Shown: positions 1 through 8,933 of the stretch, in pieces
Position numbering within the stretch: the stretch's first letter is position 1
Layout: every line of letters starts with the position of its first letter
Source: Gimesia sp.
Lineage (GTDB): Bacteria > Planctomycetota > Planctomycetia > Planctomycetales > Planctomycetaceae
Assembly (NCBI RefSeq): GCF_040219335.1
Contig: NZ_JAVJSQ010000007.1
Span: 62,001-126,000, forward strand
Length of the DNA stretch: 64,000 nt
Direction of reading: 5' to 3'
Notes under the pieces: generated by a model
What the model saw: the letters and a program-made list of their open reading frames with translations, nothing else
Told to the model about the DNA's origin: nothing
The model's database searches: none
Position numbers and translations under genes: made by a program

Positions 1-2
1 GG

Positions 3-119
3 AAAGGATTCCCCTGCCGACATTCGTTCTGGACCCACGGTTTGTCGTCGGGTACGATGAGGGAACTCTCTGCTTTTCTGCGTCCCTGCATCATCAGCCG
101 CTCAAGAACACTCCGATGA
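3..119 (+). other. possible 3' end of an upstream gene
   Basis: The frame beginning at base 3 is open from the window edge to a TGA at 117-119. That stop overlaps the ATG at 116 in an ATGA arrangement typical of coupled genes. The readable C-terminus is only 38 residues and shows no motif I recognise. The frame starting at base 2 is also open and runs without a stop into the SGNH hydrolase gene, so the choice between a coupled upstream gene and plain leader cannot be made from this window. Confidence 0.2.
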
Positions 120-1633
120 ACCAGACAGGCGATCCACAACCCGAACCGCGCCCCGCGCAGCCAAAGACACGGCACCCTGTGCTGTTTCGCACGCTGGCAG
201 TGCTATTGGGGCTCATCTTCATTGGTCTGCTGGAAGGGGGGCTCCGCCTGGGTGGCGTTCAGCCACTGCCGCACAGCCAGGATCCTTTCATTTCTTTCAG
301 CGAAGACTCCACCCTGTTTGTCAAAAATGCTGACGGGACGACATACCAGATCTCTGCCGACCGCAGCGATTTCTTCCGTCCGCAGCAGTTCCCGGTCAAC
401 AAAGGGAAAGACACGTTCCGCGTGTTCGTCCTCGGCGGATCAACCGTGCAGGGACGTCCGTATGCCGTCGAAACCTCATTTACCAACTGGCTGAAAATCA
501 ACCTGCAGGCCGCTGACCCTGCGCGGAAATTTGAAGTCGTCAACTGTGGCGGCGTCTCCTATGCCAGCTATCGCCTGGTACCAATCCTGCGGGAAGCGTT
601 GCGCTACGAACCCGATCTGTTCATCGTCTACAGCGGACACAATGAATTTCTGGAAGACCGTTCCTACTCCCGTCTGAAACATCAACCCGAACTGCTGCTG
701 CAGACCGAGAGTGCCCTGCTGGACCTGCGCCTGGCATCAGTGATTCAAAGCCTGCTTCCCGACTCACAACAGAGACCGCAGGCAACGGAAAAATCAGAAA
801 ACGTGCTCGAAACCGATGTCAACGCGCTGCTCGACTTTCGACAGGGACTGGAACAGTACCACCGCGATCCGGAACATCGCCGGGCCATTATGGTCCACTA
901 TGAATTCAACATGCGTCAGATGATTCTGCTGGCGCAGCAGGCCGGCGTTCCCCTGCTGCTGGTCAATCCGGTCAGCAATCTGAAAAACTGCATTCCCTTT
1001 AAAAGCGAATTCGCTTCGCGCCTCACCGCAGCAGAACGCGACGAGGTGAATGCACTCTGGAAGTCCGCCGACGAATGCAGCTGGGACGAGGCAGAGCAGA
1101 AAATGAACTACTGGCAACAGGCCCTGCGTATAGACGACACACACGCCAGCCTGGTGTATAGCGTGGGAAAAACCTGTGAATACCTGAAACGCACTGACGA
1201 CGCGCGTCACTGGTTCATCAAGGCCAAAGAAGAAGACATCTGCCCGCTTCGCATGCTCGAACCGATGCACGACACCCTTTTCCAAGTGGCGAAACAGTAC
1301 GATGTCCCCGTCATCGATGCCCGCCGGTTGTTCGAACAGAAAACACCGGACGGCATTCCCGGCAGCGAACTGCTCGTCGATCATGTGCATCCCAGTATCG
1401 AAGGCCACCAGTTGATCGCCGATGCGATCTATGAAACCATGTGCGATCTGCAGTTCATCTCTTCCCCTCCCGACTGGAAGACCACCCGCAATCGTTTGCG
1501 ACAGGAACAGCTGGAGTCACTCAACCAGGAATATTTTCTGCGTGGCGCGAAGCGTCTCAGTCGTCTAAAGGGTTGGGCCCGCGGTCAAAGCACGCTCGCT
1601 CCGCCCGGCACGACGCAAACCCATACAAAATGA
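116..1633 (+). CDS. SGNH/GDSL-type hydrolase, membrane-anchored
   Basis: A 505-residue protein with one N-terminal membrane anchor (about residues 22-46) and an extracytoplasmic SGNH hydrolase domain. The four blocks are readable: GGST with the candidate nucleophile S109, the block II glycine in VVNCGG (about 145), GHNE (H175-N176) in place of the usual GxND, and DHVH (D422, H425) as the catalytic Asp-His pair. Between blocks III and V lies a helical TPR-like insert (about 325-375). This lineage often carries such proteins, where they may de-acylate polysaccharides or lipids; the substrate here is unknown. The chosen ATG precedes a proline-rich cytoplasmic tail and the anchor. The frame is open upstream, so a longer N-terminus cannot be excluded. 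Confidence 0.8.
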   Translation: MNQTGDPQPEPRPAQPKTRHPVLFRTLAVLLGLIFIGLLEGGLRLGGVQPLPHSQDPFISFSEDSTLFVKNADGTTYQISADRSDFFRPQQFPVNKGKDTFRVFVLGGSTVQGRPYAVETSFTNWLKINLQAADPARKFEVVNCGGVSYASYRLVPILREALRYEPDLFIVYSGHNEFLEDRSYSRLKHQPELLLQTESALLDLRLASVIQSLLPDSQQRPQATEKSENVLETDVNALLDFRQGLEQYHRDPEHRRAIMVHYEFNMRQMILLAQQAGVPLLLVNPVSNLKNCIPFKSEFASRLTAAERDEVNALWKSADECSWDEAEQKMNYWQQALRIDDTHASLVYSVGKTCEYLKRTDDARHWFIKAKEEDICPLRMLEPMHDTLFQVAKQYDVPVIDARRLFEQKTPDGIPGSELLVDHVHPSIEGHQLIADAIYETMCDLQFISSPPDWKTTRNRLRQEQLESLNQEYFLRGAKRLSRLKGWARGQSTLAPPGTTQTHTK

Positions 1634-1763
1634 ACGCGTTCTCTGATTGCTTCCGGTCTACCGCTGCTTTATGATCGAACTACCTGCCTGAATTACAGTT
1701 GCGATTCGCGCATCCCATTGAGAACCGGCCCCGACTGCAGCCCACAGAGAAAGAGACCGTTCA

Positions 1764-4184
1764 ATGAATCAACGAAGGACCTGCCTGGTGACAGGACTTT
1801 TGTGCCTGATCATGGGCCATTCCCTGCTTGCCGCTCCTGATGCGGCCCCCTTTGTTTCCGGTTACGACCGCTTCGGACGTCATGCAGAACTTCCGAAAGG
1901 GACCGCAGGCCGACTGTTGATCAGTGAACTGAGCTGCGCCGCCTGTCATCCCACATCACAGTCTACCCTGCAGCCCAAGGGTGGTCCTCGACTCGATGGC
2001 GTCGGCAATCGTCTGCAGCGGAAGTGGGTTACAGAATTCCTGTCCGCCCCGCAGGTCACCAAAGCCGGCACCACGATGCCCGACGTCCTGCACGGTCTGC
2101 CTGCAAACGAAAAAGAATCCACCATCCAGGCCCTGACCGCGTTTCTGATGTCCCAGCAGAAACCGTTTCCCACGATCAAAGCCACCGGCGCCAATCCGGT
2201 CCCCTACGAATTCTGGAATAAAGGGAATCTGGCGCGGGGCCGCGAACTCTATCACAAAATCGGCTGCATCGCCTGTCATGAAACCGATGTGGACTACGAA
2301 CCAGGCGAAACCAAAATTTCGCCCAACGACAAGCTGCTGGCTCAGCTCGATCCCGAAGACATCAAAGAGCTCGGACTCGCTGCAGCAGTCCGTCCGGTGA
2401 ATTCGGTTCCTCACCCGGATCTCCCGGCGAAGTACACGCCACAGGCTCTGACTTTTTTCCTGCTCAATCCGGAACAGACGCGCCCCGCCGGTCGCATGCC
2501 CCAGTTGAAACTCGCCGCTGTGGAAGCAGCAGACATCGCTGCCTACCTGCTCCGAGATCAGCAACCCGGGTCCGCGACAGCTGCTACCAGCAGTGACTCT
2601 GCAGAACTGATCGCCGCCGGCAAGAAACGGTTTATCGAACTCAGATGCGTGAACTGCCATCAGGTCGACCAGTTGAAACCGACGTTCTCTGCCCGGCCTC
2701 TGATCCAGCTACAGGCGACCGCCGCTGCCAGCTGTTTTCACAATCCCCAACAGAAGATGCCCGCCTATCCTCTGGATGAACTCCAGCAGACCGCGATCAA
2801 AGAATCTCTCGCCGCTCTGAAGCAAAAACAAAATCCAGCTGCGGCAAACCAGCTGGCCTTTCAGCTCCTGCAGTTCAACTGCTATGCCTGCCATGAACGT
2901 GACAAACAGGGGGGCGTCGGTTTTAACCGGAAACCGTACTTTGAAACCGCCGGTCATGTCGACCTGGGTGATGAAGGTCGGATTCCCCCCACGCTGACAG
3001 GCATCGGCTTCAAGCTGCAGAAGGGTTGGCTGTCGAAGGTTCTCAAAGGCAAAGGGGACATTCGACCGCACATGCACGCCCGCATGCCGATCTTCTCGGG
3101 TAAGCAGATTGCAGCGCTCCCCAATCAGTTTGAGAAAGTCGATCGTCCACAAAAGCGATCTGAAGCGGACGTCTTCCCTCAACATGCGCAGCTCGCCCCC
3201 GCTGGTCGCAGCATGCTGGAGACCGGCTGTATTCAGTGTCATCCGATCCGGGGCGAAAGTATGCCGGGCGTGGTTGGCACGGACCTGGGCGAGGTCACCA
3301 GTCGCGTGCATTCCCAGTGGTTTCATGACTTCCTGCTTGATCCCGCGTCCCTCAAAGAGCGTACCCGCATGCCGACCTTCTTCCCCGATGGCAAGAGCCA
3401 GAACAAGGATGTGCTCAACGGGGATGTAGAGCAACAGATCGCCGCGATCTGGGCGTACCTCAAAGCGGGAGACAAACAGCCGCTGCCGGAAAAGATTCTC
3501 GCTGCCAAGTCGAAAAACTACGAATTGGTGCCCGACAAAAAGCCGATCATCCTGCGAACATTCATGCAGGACGCAGGCACACATGCGATCGCCGTGGGGT
3601 TCCCGCAGAAAGTCCACGTTGCCTTCGACGCCGAACAGGTTCGCCCTGCGGTGGCCTGGAAGGGACGCTTCCTCGACGCACAGGGAACCTGGTTCATCCG
3701 CTTTGCCCCACCGGCAGATCCGCTGGGTGATGCACTGATGCAGTTTCCCGCAGGGCCACCGGTCGCCTTACTCAAACAGACAGAAGAGGCCTGGCCTGAA
3801 TCGAAACCGGGAACGAGTGCCCTGCAGTTCCGCGGCTATCGCATCGACAAACAGGGCGTGCCCACGTTTCTTTACCGCTACCAGGGAATTAACATCGAAG
3901 ACCGCCTGGAAGCGACTGACAAACAGACACTGAAACGACGGCTGACCATCAAGGCCGGCTCACAAGCCAAGTCTGCCGGCACGCTCTGGTTCCGCGGTCT
4001 GACGGGGAAGAACCTGAAAACCGTTGATCCGACCACGCGACAAAATGAAGACGGCCTGCGTGTCTCCGTTGCAGAAGCCTTCGCCAAAGCAGGTGAAGAA
4101 CGAACCCGAGACAAGCTCAGCGAATGGCTGATCCCCGTGCCCCTGACAGAAGACACCACGATTGAGGTGACATACCAATGGTAA
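1764..4184 (+). CDS. exported five-haem c-type cytochrome
   Basis: An 806-residue protein with a signal peptide (about 1-24, cleavage near LLAAPDA). Five CxxCH haem c motifs are visible: C58-H62, C168-H172, C295-H299, C373-H377 and C489-H493. They lie in successive cytochrome c-like modules over the first 580 residues. The last 230 residues have no haem motif and look like a beta-rich domain. It is expected to act outside the cytoplasmic membrane as an electron carrier. The next gene overlaps its stop by seven bases (ATGGTAA), so the two are translationally coupled. That partner is a beta-propeller of the sugar-dehydrogenase type, which suggests an oxidase/dehydrogenase pair. The substrate is not shown by the sequence. 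Confidence 0.85.
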   Translation: MNQRRTCLVTGLLCLIMGHSLLAAPDAAPFVSGYDRFGRHAELPKGTAGRLLISELSCAACHPTSQSTLQPKGGPRLDGVGNRLQRKWVTEFLSAPQVTKAGTTMPDVLHGLPANEKESTIQALTAFLMSQQKPFPTIKATGANPVPYEFWNKGNLARGRELYHKIGCIACHETDVDYEPGETKISPNDKLLAQLDPEDIKELGLAAAVRPVNSVPHPDLPAKYTPQALTFFLLNPEQTRPAGRMPQLKLAAVEAADIAAYLLRDQQPGSATAATSSDSAELIAAGKKRFIELRCVNCHQVDQLKPTFSARPLIQLQATAAASCFHNPQQKMPAYPLDELQQTAIKESLAALKQKQNPAAANQLAFQLLQFNCYACHERDKQGGVGFNRKPYFETAGHVDLGDEGRIPPTLTGIGFKLQKGWLSKVLKGKGDIRPHMHARMPIFSGKQIAALPNQFEKVDRPQKRSEADVFPQHAQLAPAGRSMLETGCIQCHPIRGESMPGVVGTDLGEVTSRVHSQWFHDFLLDPASLKERTRMPTFFPDGKSQNKDVLNGDVEQQIAAIWAYLKAGDKQPLPEKILAAKSKNYELVPDKKPIILRTFMQDAGTHAIAVGFPQKVHVAFDAEQVRPAVAWKGRFLDAQGTWFIRFAPPADPLGDALMQFPAGPPVALLKQTEEAWPESKPGTSALQFRGYRIDKQGVPTFLYRYQGINIEDRLEATDKQTLKRRLTIKAGSQAKSAGTLWFRGLTGKNLKTVDPTTRQNEDGLRVSVAEAFAKAGEERTRDKLSEWLIPVPLTEDTTIEVTYQW

Positions 4185-5740
4185 AATACATTTTCTGCCT
4201 GCTCACACTGTTCTGTCTGACCAGCGTCCTGACGAATACCAACGCGTATGCGGAGAGTGAAGACGATTATTACCGCATCGTCTCCATCATGACCCCCAAA
4301 GCGCAGACCGAGTCGCGTTCGAAAAACTGGAAGCCGGCCCCCGGTGATCTGGTGCTGGAAGTCAGCGGCATCGCGGTCCTCGACGATCAGCGTATCGCGG
4401 TTGCCATCCGCAAGGGGGAGATCTGGATTCTGGACGGCGTCTATGACGAGCCTCCCAAAAACGTGACGTATAAACGGTTCGCCACCGCCCTGCATGAGCC
4501 GCTGGGACTGATCTGGAAAGACGGTGCCTTCTATACGGTGCAGCGGAGCGAGCTGACGCGGATTCGCGATACCGACGGCGATGGAACCGCCGATGAATAC
4601 CTGACCGTCGCCAAAGGCTGGGGCGTCACCGGGCACTACCACGAATACGCTTACGGACCGAAGCTCGATCACGAGGGCAACCTGTGGCTGACACTCAATA
4701 TCGGGCTGGGACTGAAAAAAGAACACAAGGCCCGAGCCGTCAAAGATCCGACGCTCGGCTTTGCCCAGGGACGCTGGCGCGGCTGGGGGATGAAGGTTAC
4801 CCCCAACGGAGAACTGGTTCCCGTCTGCGCCGGCATGCGTTCGCCTGCAGGGATCGGCGTGAACCGGGCCGGCGATGTGTTCTACACCGATCAGCAGGGG
4901 AACTGGGTCGCCACGAATACGCTGCATCACATGCGCAAAGGGGCCTTCTTTCATCACGTGGAAGCACTCGCCTCGATGGGCCTCCCGGGCTCACCCATTC
5001 AGGGTGTGAAAGCGATTCCCAACGGGCTCCCCTTCCCCGATGCGATCAAACAAATGCCGCAACTCAAACCGCCTGCGGTCTGGTTTCCCTACAAAAAAGC
5101 GGGACAGTCCACGACCGATGTCATGCTCGATAACAGTGGCGGCAAGTTCGGCCCGTTCGATGGTCAGTTTTTCGTCGGCGAATTCACCCAGGCCGCCATC
5201 AACCGCGTCTTCCTGGAACAGGTCGACGGTGAATACCAGGGTGCCTGCTTCCCTTTCCGGGAAGGGTTCGCCTCAGCGGTTCTGCGTCTGGCTCAGGGAA
5301 CCGATGGCAGCATGTTTGTCGGTCTGACCAACCGGGGTTGGAGCAGTCTCGGGACGGCGTCCTACGGCTTACAGCGTCTGGTCTGGACGGGTAAGACGCC
5401 CTTTGAAATCAAGGAAATGCGGGCGAAACCCGATGGCTTCGAACTGGTCTTCACGCAACCCGTCGATCCGAAAACCGCGATGGATCCCCGGTCGTATCTG
5501 ATGAAAAGTTACACCTACACTTACCATTCATCCTACGGCAGCGATGAAATTCTGAACCGGGAACTCCCCCTTGAACAGATCACGGTCTCGGAAGATGGCA
5601 CCCGGGTCCACCTCAAAGTGAACGACCTGCGAGAACTGTATGTGCACGAACTGATCGCCGCTGGTGTGAAAAACAAAGCCGGTCAGTCACTGCTGCATCC
5701 ACAGGCCTATTACACGCTCAATAAGATCCCCAAAGAGTAA
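4178..5740 (+). CDS. exported beta-propeller, PQQ-sugar-dehydrogenase-like
   Basis: A 520-residue protein with a signal peptide ending near AYA (about residue 26). It has repeated propeller blades of the soluble glucose dehydrogenase / planctomycete membrane-bound dehydrogenase type: the aspartate-rich RDTDGDGTADEY turn (about 130-141), GPKLDHEGNLWLT and FVGEFTQAAINR. Its start codon lies inside the last codons of the five-haem cytochrome gene, a strong sign of co-expression. Family knowledge suggests a sugar or alcohol dehydrogenase-like fold that passes electrons to the cytochrome; catalysis and cofactor binding are inferred. The C-terminal 110 residues form a separate beta domain rather than another blade. 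Confidence 0.75.
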   Translation: MVKYIFCLLTLFCLTSVLTNTNAYAESEDDYYRIVSIMTPKAQTESRSKNWKPAPGDLVLEVSGIAVLDDQRIAVAIRKGEIWILDGVYDEPPKNVTYKRFATALHEPLGLIWKDGAFYTVQRSELTRIRDTDGDGTADEYLTVAKGWGVTGHYHEYAYGPKLDHEGNLWLTLNIGLGLKKEHKARAVKDPTLGFAQGRWRGWGMKVTPNGELVPVCAGMRSPAGIGVNRAGDVFYTDQQGNWVATNTLHHMRKGAFFHHVEALASMGLPGSPIQGVKAIPNGLPFPDAIKQMPQLKPPAVWFPYKKAGQSTTDVMLDNSGGKFGPFDGQFFVGEFTQAAINRVFLEQVDGEYQGACFPFREGFASAVLRLAQGTDGSMFVGLTNRGWSSLGTASYGLQRLVWTGKTPFEIKEMRAKPDGFELVFTQPVDPKTAMDPRSYLMKSYTYTYHSSYGSDEILNRELPLEQITVSEDGTRVHLKVNDLRELYVHELIAAGVKNKAGQSLLHPQAYYTLNKIPKE

Positions 5741-5771
5741 ATGAGATCCTGGAACTACTCGTGTGCGTCTC

Positions 5772-5964
5772 CTCTGGCAGCTTCCTGTTGCCTGCAGCAG
5801 TATGTTCTATCGCGTAGAGCCCTGTGTGGCTACCCGCAGAGCGAGTCTGTCTGCGTTTGGTAGTACGAATATTTGAGAAAGCTACCTTCGTTGCCTGCAT
5901 AACGGTCGAGACTCGCCAGGCGGGCGGACACACAGGTACCGCCCCTACGCCTGATTACATCTCG
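5772..5964. repeat. dispersed intergenic repeat, family A, copy 1
   Basis: About 190 bp of non-coding sequence after the beta-propeller gene. It matches the reverse complement of the stretch at 19194-19419 module by module. The shared parts are the block around CTTCCTGTTGCCTGC, the block GTGTGGCTACCCGCAGAGCG, a TCTGCGTTT/GAGAAAGCT segment, and the end module CGCCAGGCGGGCGGACACAC followed by CGCCCCTACG. The modules keep their order, while the links between them vary in length. No open frame or transposase is associated with either copy. Confidence 0.8.
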
Positions 5965-6001
5965 AAACGTGTCAACCCAGATTCAAATTACAACGACCCC
6001 G

Positions 6002-6535
6002 CTAATTCAGAAAACCGCGTTCGCGTAATTCCTGAATGTTACCCGGGGCACTCTCCCAGACCCGTTCGGCGGCGTAACGCATGATGGCGATGCCTCCCAT
6101 GCCGGGCGGTGCACTGAGGATCGCGGTGTGCTCTTCCTCTTCGTCGTCCAGCTGTTTATTCAGCTTGTCAACCGCTTCCTCGACGCTGTCGCTGACGATC
6201 CGTTCGGGTCCGCTGGTGTTGGAGAACTTCAGATTGGAAAAGCCTGCCGTCCGCGAGAGCAGGAACGCAGCCAGGTCCGCCTCTTCCTGCTCTTCAAAAA
6301 AGTTGCGGAACTCGGGCTCCATCGAATCGGGAGTGATGATCATCGCCCGCGTGATCAGGACTTCCCCTTTGCGGACTTTGACCGTCGCCCCGGGTTCGGG
6401 CGCGCCGGTCACCAGGTAGTAAGGAAGCTGCTGATCTCCAAACGTAAACAGGGAGAAATTCACGGGACGCTCAATCCGTACTGCAGTCCAGATTTCGAAG
6501 AAGCGCTGCTCATCGAACTCGTGAGAAAAATTCAT
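6002..6535 (-). CDS. conserved-looking protein of unknown function
   Basis: A 177-residue soluble protein with no signal peptide or membrane segment. The N-terminal half is beta-rich and follows MNFSHEFDEQRFFEIW. The middle is acidic, with the clusters FFEEQEEAD and LDDEEEEH, and the C-terminus carries APPGMGGIAIMRYAAERVW. I recognise no family. Codon use is regular and no better frame competes. It lies 59 bases downstream of, and in the same direction as, the NHL-repeat gene, so the two could be co-transcribed. Confidence 0.6.
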   Translation of the reverse strand: MNFSHEFDEQRFFEIWTAVRIERPVNFSLFTFGDQQLPYYLVTGAPEPGATVKVRKGEVLITRAMIITPDSMEPEFRNFFEEQEEADLAAFLLSRTAGFSNLKFSNTSGPERIVSDSVEEAVDKLNKQLDDEEEEHTAILSAPPGMGGIAIMRYAAERVWESAPGNIQELRERGFLN

Positions 6536-6594
6536 CAGGTTCCAACCGGGGTGAAGAGATTAAAGCGTGTGTGAACCTCAGGATCAAAGTCGGA

Positions 6595-7674
6595 TCAGCT
6601 GACTTTCTTGAGTTTGCTGATCCGGCCCGTCGAGACCCATTCGGTGACAAAAATATTACCCGCCTGATCAAAGCAGGCATCGTGGGGATGCACGAAGCGA
6701 CCGGCTTCCCACTGATCGGGCTGCGTGCGAATCTTAAAACCATCCAGCACGCGGTTCGTCCAGTCCTGATCATAGCCCAGGTGAGTGATTACCTGGTTCT
6801 GTTTATCGAACAGGGTCACCCGGGCATGCAGATCGGAGACCAACATGATGTCTCCCTGGATGTCAATGTCCGCCGGAAAGCTGACTGTGTTGACAAAGCC
6901 CAGGTGTTTACCATCCAGGCTGAAATACTGGAGCCGATGATTGGCCCGGTCACAGACGGCGATCTTAGGTGTGCCATCGCGGGTATCAAGCCACATGCCG
7001 TGCGGTGTTTTCATTTTGCCCGCTTCGGTGCCGCTGCCTCCCCAGAAAAACTCGGGCTTCCCGTCGCTCGTGTATTTGTGAATGTAGTGGGAGCCGTAAC
7101 CATCGCCGACATAAAATCCCCCATCGGGGGCGAAGGCAATGTTGGTGGGACTGTAGCGTTGTTTGGCGTCCTGATAATGCGCGGGCGCAGCGGGTCGTCC
7201 AATCTTCCAGACGACTTCCCCTGTGAGACTGGTTTTAGCAACGATACCGTGCTTCACATCAGAGAGATACAGGAATTCCTCGTTGCCTTCCTTGCGGACG
7301 TCGATGCCGTGACCGCCGCCGTGATATTCCTTTCCGAAAGAGCGGACGAATTTCCCAGCGGCGTCAAACACCACGATGGCATCCAGGGGCGTCTTTGCGC
7401 GGGAGCGATGTTTGATATAAATCAGACCGGCTTCGTCGACACAGACGCCGTGTGTCTCTCCCCACTTGATGTGCTTCGGGGTACCGCCCCACCCGTGCGT
7501 GACTTCATACTGAAACGCGCCTTCTCCGACAAGCGGCGGCTTAGTGCCTGCTTTGTCGTCAGCCCCCAGAATCGCGGGAGCAAAAAAACTGCCGGCAACC
7601 GCGACCCCGGCGGTTTTCAAAAATGTGCGGCGGGAATCAAAGTGAGCAGAACAAGCGGTGGAACGTTGAGTCAT
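6595..7674 (-). CDS. Tat-exported NHL-repeat beta-propeller protein
   Basis: About 359 residues from the ATG at 7674. An earlier TTG at 7710 is in frame but would place extra residues before the signal. The N-terminus has a twin-arginine signal, SRRTFLKTAG, followed by a hydrophobic run and an AILGA-type cleavage region. The rest is an NHL-type six-bladed propeller, with blades such as GETHGVCVDEAGLIYI, NIAFAPDGGFYVGDGYG, TPHGMWLDTRDG and VHPHDACFDQAGNIFVTEW. Such proteins are exported folded and may bind a ligand or act as lyases/peptidylglycine-lyase relatives. No catalytic residue set is evident here. The unknown gene at 6002-6535 follows in the same direction. Confidence 0.8.
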   Translation of the reverse strand: MTQRSTACSAHFDSRRTFLKTAGVAVAGSFFAPAILGADDKAGTKPPLVGEGAFQYEVTHGWGGTPKHIKWGETHGVCVDEAGLIYIKHRSRAKTPLDAIVVFDAAGKFVRSFGKEYHGGGHGIDVRKEGNEEFLYLSDVKHGIVAKTSLTGEVVWKIGRPAAPAHYQDAKQRYSPTNIAFAPDGGFYVGDGYGSHYIHKYTSDGKPEFFWGGSGTEAGKMKTPHGMWLDTRDGTPKIAVCDRANHRLQYFSLDGKHLGFVNTVSFPADIDIQGDIMLVSDLHARVTLFDKQNQVITHLGYDQDWTNRVLDGFKIRTQPDQWEAGRFVHPHDACFDQAGNIFVTEWVSTGRISKLKKVS

Positions 7675-7783
7675 GAGCAGACGACCTGAATCGGGAAAGA
7701 TTTCTGGCAAAATACGTGAGGTTCACGTAAGACAAGGAGGGCCCATCCTCCTGATCTTAACGGACGGAATGTGGTCACCTCAA

Positions 7784-7811
7784 TTGTGGATCGGAAAAAA
7801 TAGGGTATTCT
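7784..7811 (+). promoter_or_regulatory. weak candidate promoter for the HlyD/M50 operon
   Basis: TTGTGG, a 16-base spacer and TATTCT lie about 190 bases upstream of the adaptor gene start at 8000. The rest of the 325-base gap between 7675 and 7999 shows no convincing gene. The -35 match is poor, so this is only a candidate. Confidence 0.25.
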
Positions 7812-7999
7812 GACAATGTTCTCCACGCCAGGCTGCTCAGTTTACCTCCAGTCGGGCGGTCCGCCCCCGATTAAGATGGTCTTTAAGCAGTGAATGTGAT
7901 ATGAGACAATTCCGCCGGAAAACGTGTGTTTTCGGTGCTTTGTTTCACGTTAGCAGAATTCAAGCTCACTGCTTTCCTGATAAAAGGAAGAGAATCACC

Positions 8000-8902
8000 A
8001 TGAACCGGTTGTGTGCCTCAATCTGTTTGTTCACCACCCTGGCTGGTCTGCAGATCGCCGCGCCGCTGGCCCTGTCCGCGGATGAACGTGCAGCGGCGGA
8101 CGCACCGCTGCGCATCGACTCGGTGCTGGTGACCGTCATTGAGCAGGTCGAAGTCCCCGCGCGGGAAGTCGGGCAGTTGACCAACCTCAGAGTCCGGGAA
8201 GGCATGACCATCGAACGGGGCACCCTGCTGGCCCAGATTGAAGACTCCGAAGCCAAGCTGCTGCTCAAACAGGCACAACTGGAATACGAAACCGCGCAGC
8301 TCAAAGCGGAGAACGACGTCGATCTTCGGTTCGCCCGTAAATCGCATGAAGTGGCGAACGCGGAACTGCAGCGGGCCAAAGATTCAATCCAGAAATACCC
8401 GAAGAGCATCTCGAAAACCGAACTGGATCGTCTGCAGCTGACCGCAGAGAAAGCAGAGCTGGAAATCGAACAGGCAACCGAAGAAGCGAAGACCGCGCAA
8501 CTGGAAGCGAAACTGAAACGGAACGCGGAAGAGATCGCAGCTTTGGCTGTGGAAAAGCGGAAAGTGGTTTCCCCGATTGACGGGATGGTGGTGCAGATCA
8601 TGACCCGGACCGGAGAATGGGTGCGTCCGGGTGAAACCGTGATGCGGTTGCTGAAGCTCGATCGTCTGCGGGCAGAAGGCTTGATCAACTTGTCACTGCT
8701 GCAGGAACGGGATCTGAATGACCGTCCCGTGGTGCTGCTGGTCAACCCGGGCACGAAGCAGGAGCAGAAGTTCCAGGGCAAAATTTCATTCGTCAGTCCC
8801 GAGATCAATGCGGTCAATAACCAGACTCGTGTCTGGGCCGACATCGAAAACCCGAACCTCAAACTGAAACCAGGCATGCGTGCCTCGCTGATCATTCAAT
8901 AA
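8000..8902 (+). CDS. HlyD/RND-type periplasmic adaptor protein
   Basis: About 300 residues from the ATG at 8000. That ATG follows an AAGGAAG ribosome site and begins a normal signal peptide; the open frame reaches 33 codons further but that extension looks untranslated. The mature protein has the adaptor order: a lipoyl-like beta segment (LTNLRVREGMTIERGTLLAQIED), a long alpha-helical coiled coil rich in E, A, K and Q, the second lipoyl half (VVSPIDGMVVQIMTRTGEWV), and a beta-barrel ending in NPNLKLKPGMRASLII. It is expected to work in the periplasm with a transport partner. The gene 31 bases downstream encodes an M50 protease fused to another HlyD-like half, and no RND pump or ABC transporter follows. 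Confidence 0.85.
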   Translation: MNRLCASICLFTTLAGLQIAAPLALSADERAAADAPLRIDSVLVTVIEQVEVPAREVGQLTNLRVREGMTIERGTLLAQIEDSEAKLLLKQAQLEYETAQLKAENDVDLRFARKSHEVANAELQRAKDSIQKYPKSISKTELDRLQLTAEKAELEIEQATEEAKTAQLEAKLKRNAEEIAALAVEKRKVVSPIDGMVVQIMTRTGEWVRPGETVMRLLKLDRLRAEGLINLSLLQERDLNDRPVVLLVNPGTKQEQKFQGKISFVSPEINAVNNQTRVWADIENPNLKLKPGMRASLIIQ

Positions 8903-8933
8903 ACTTCCGCGACTGAGAAGGCGGTCCTCCCTC

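Noticed and set aside
6571-7689. Long plus-strand frame opposite the NHL-repeat gene
   Set aside because: The minus-strand product has a Tat signal and propeller repeats; the antisense frame has no recognisable domain.
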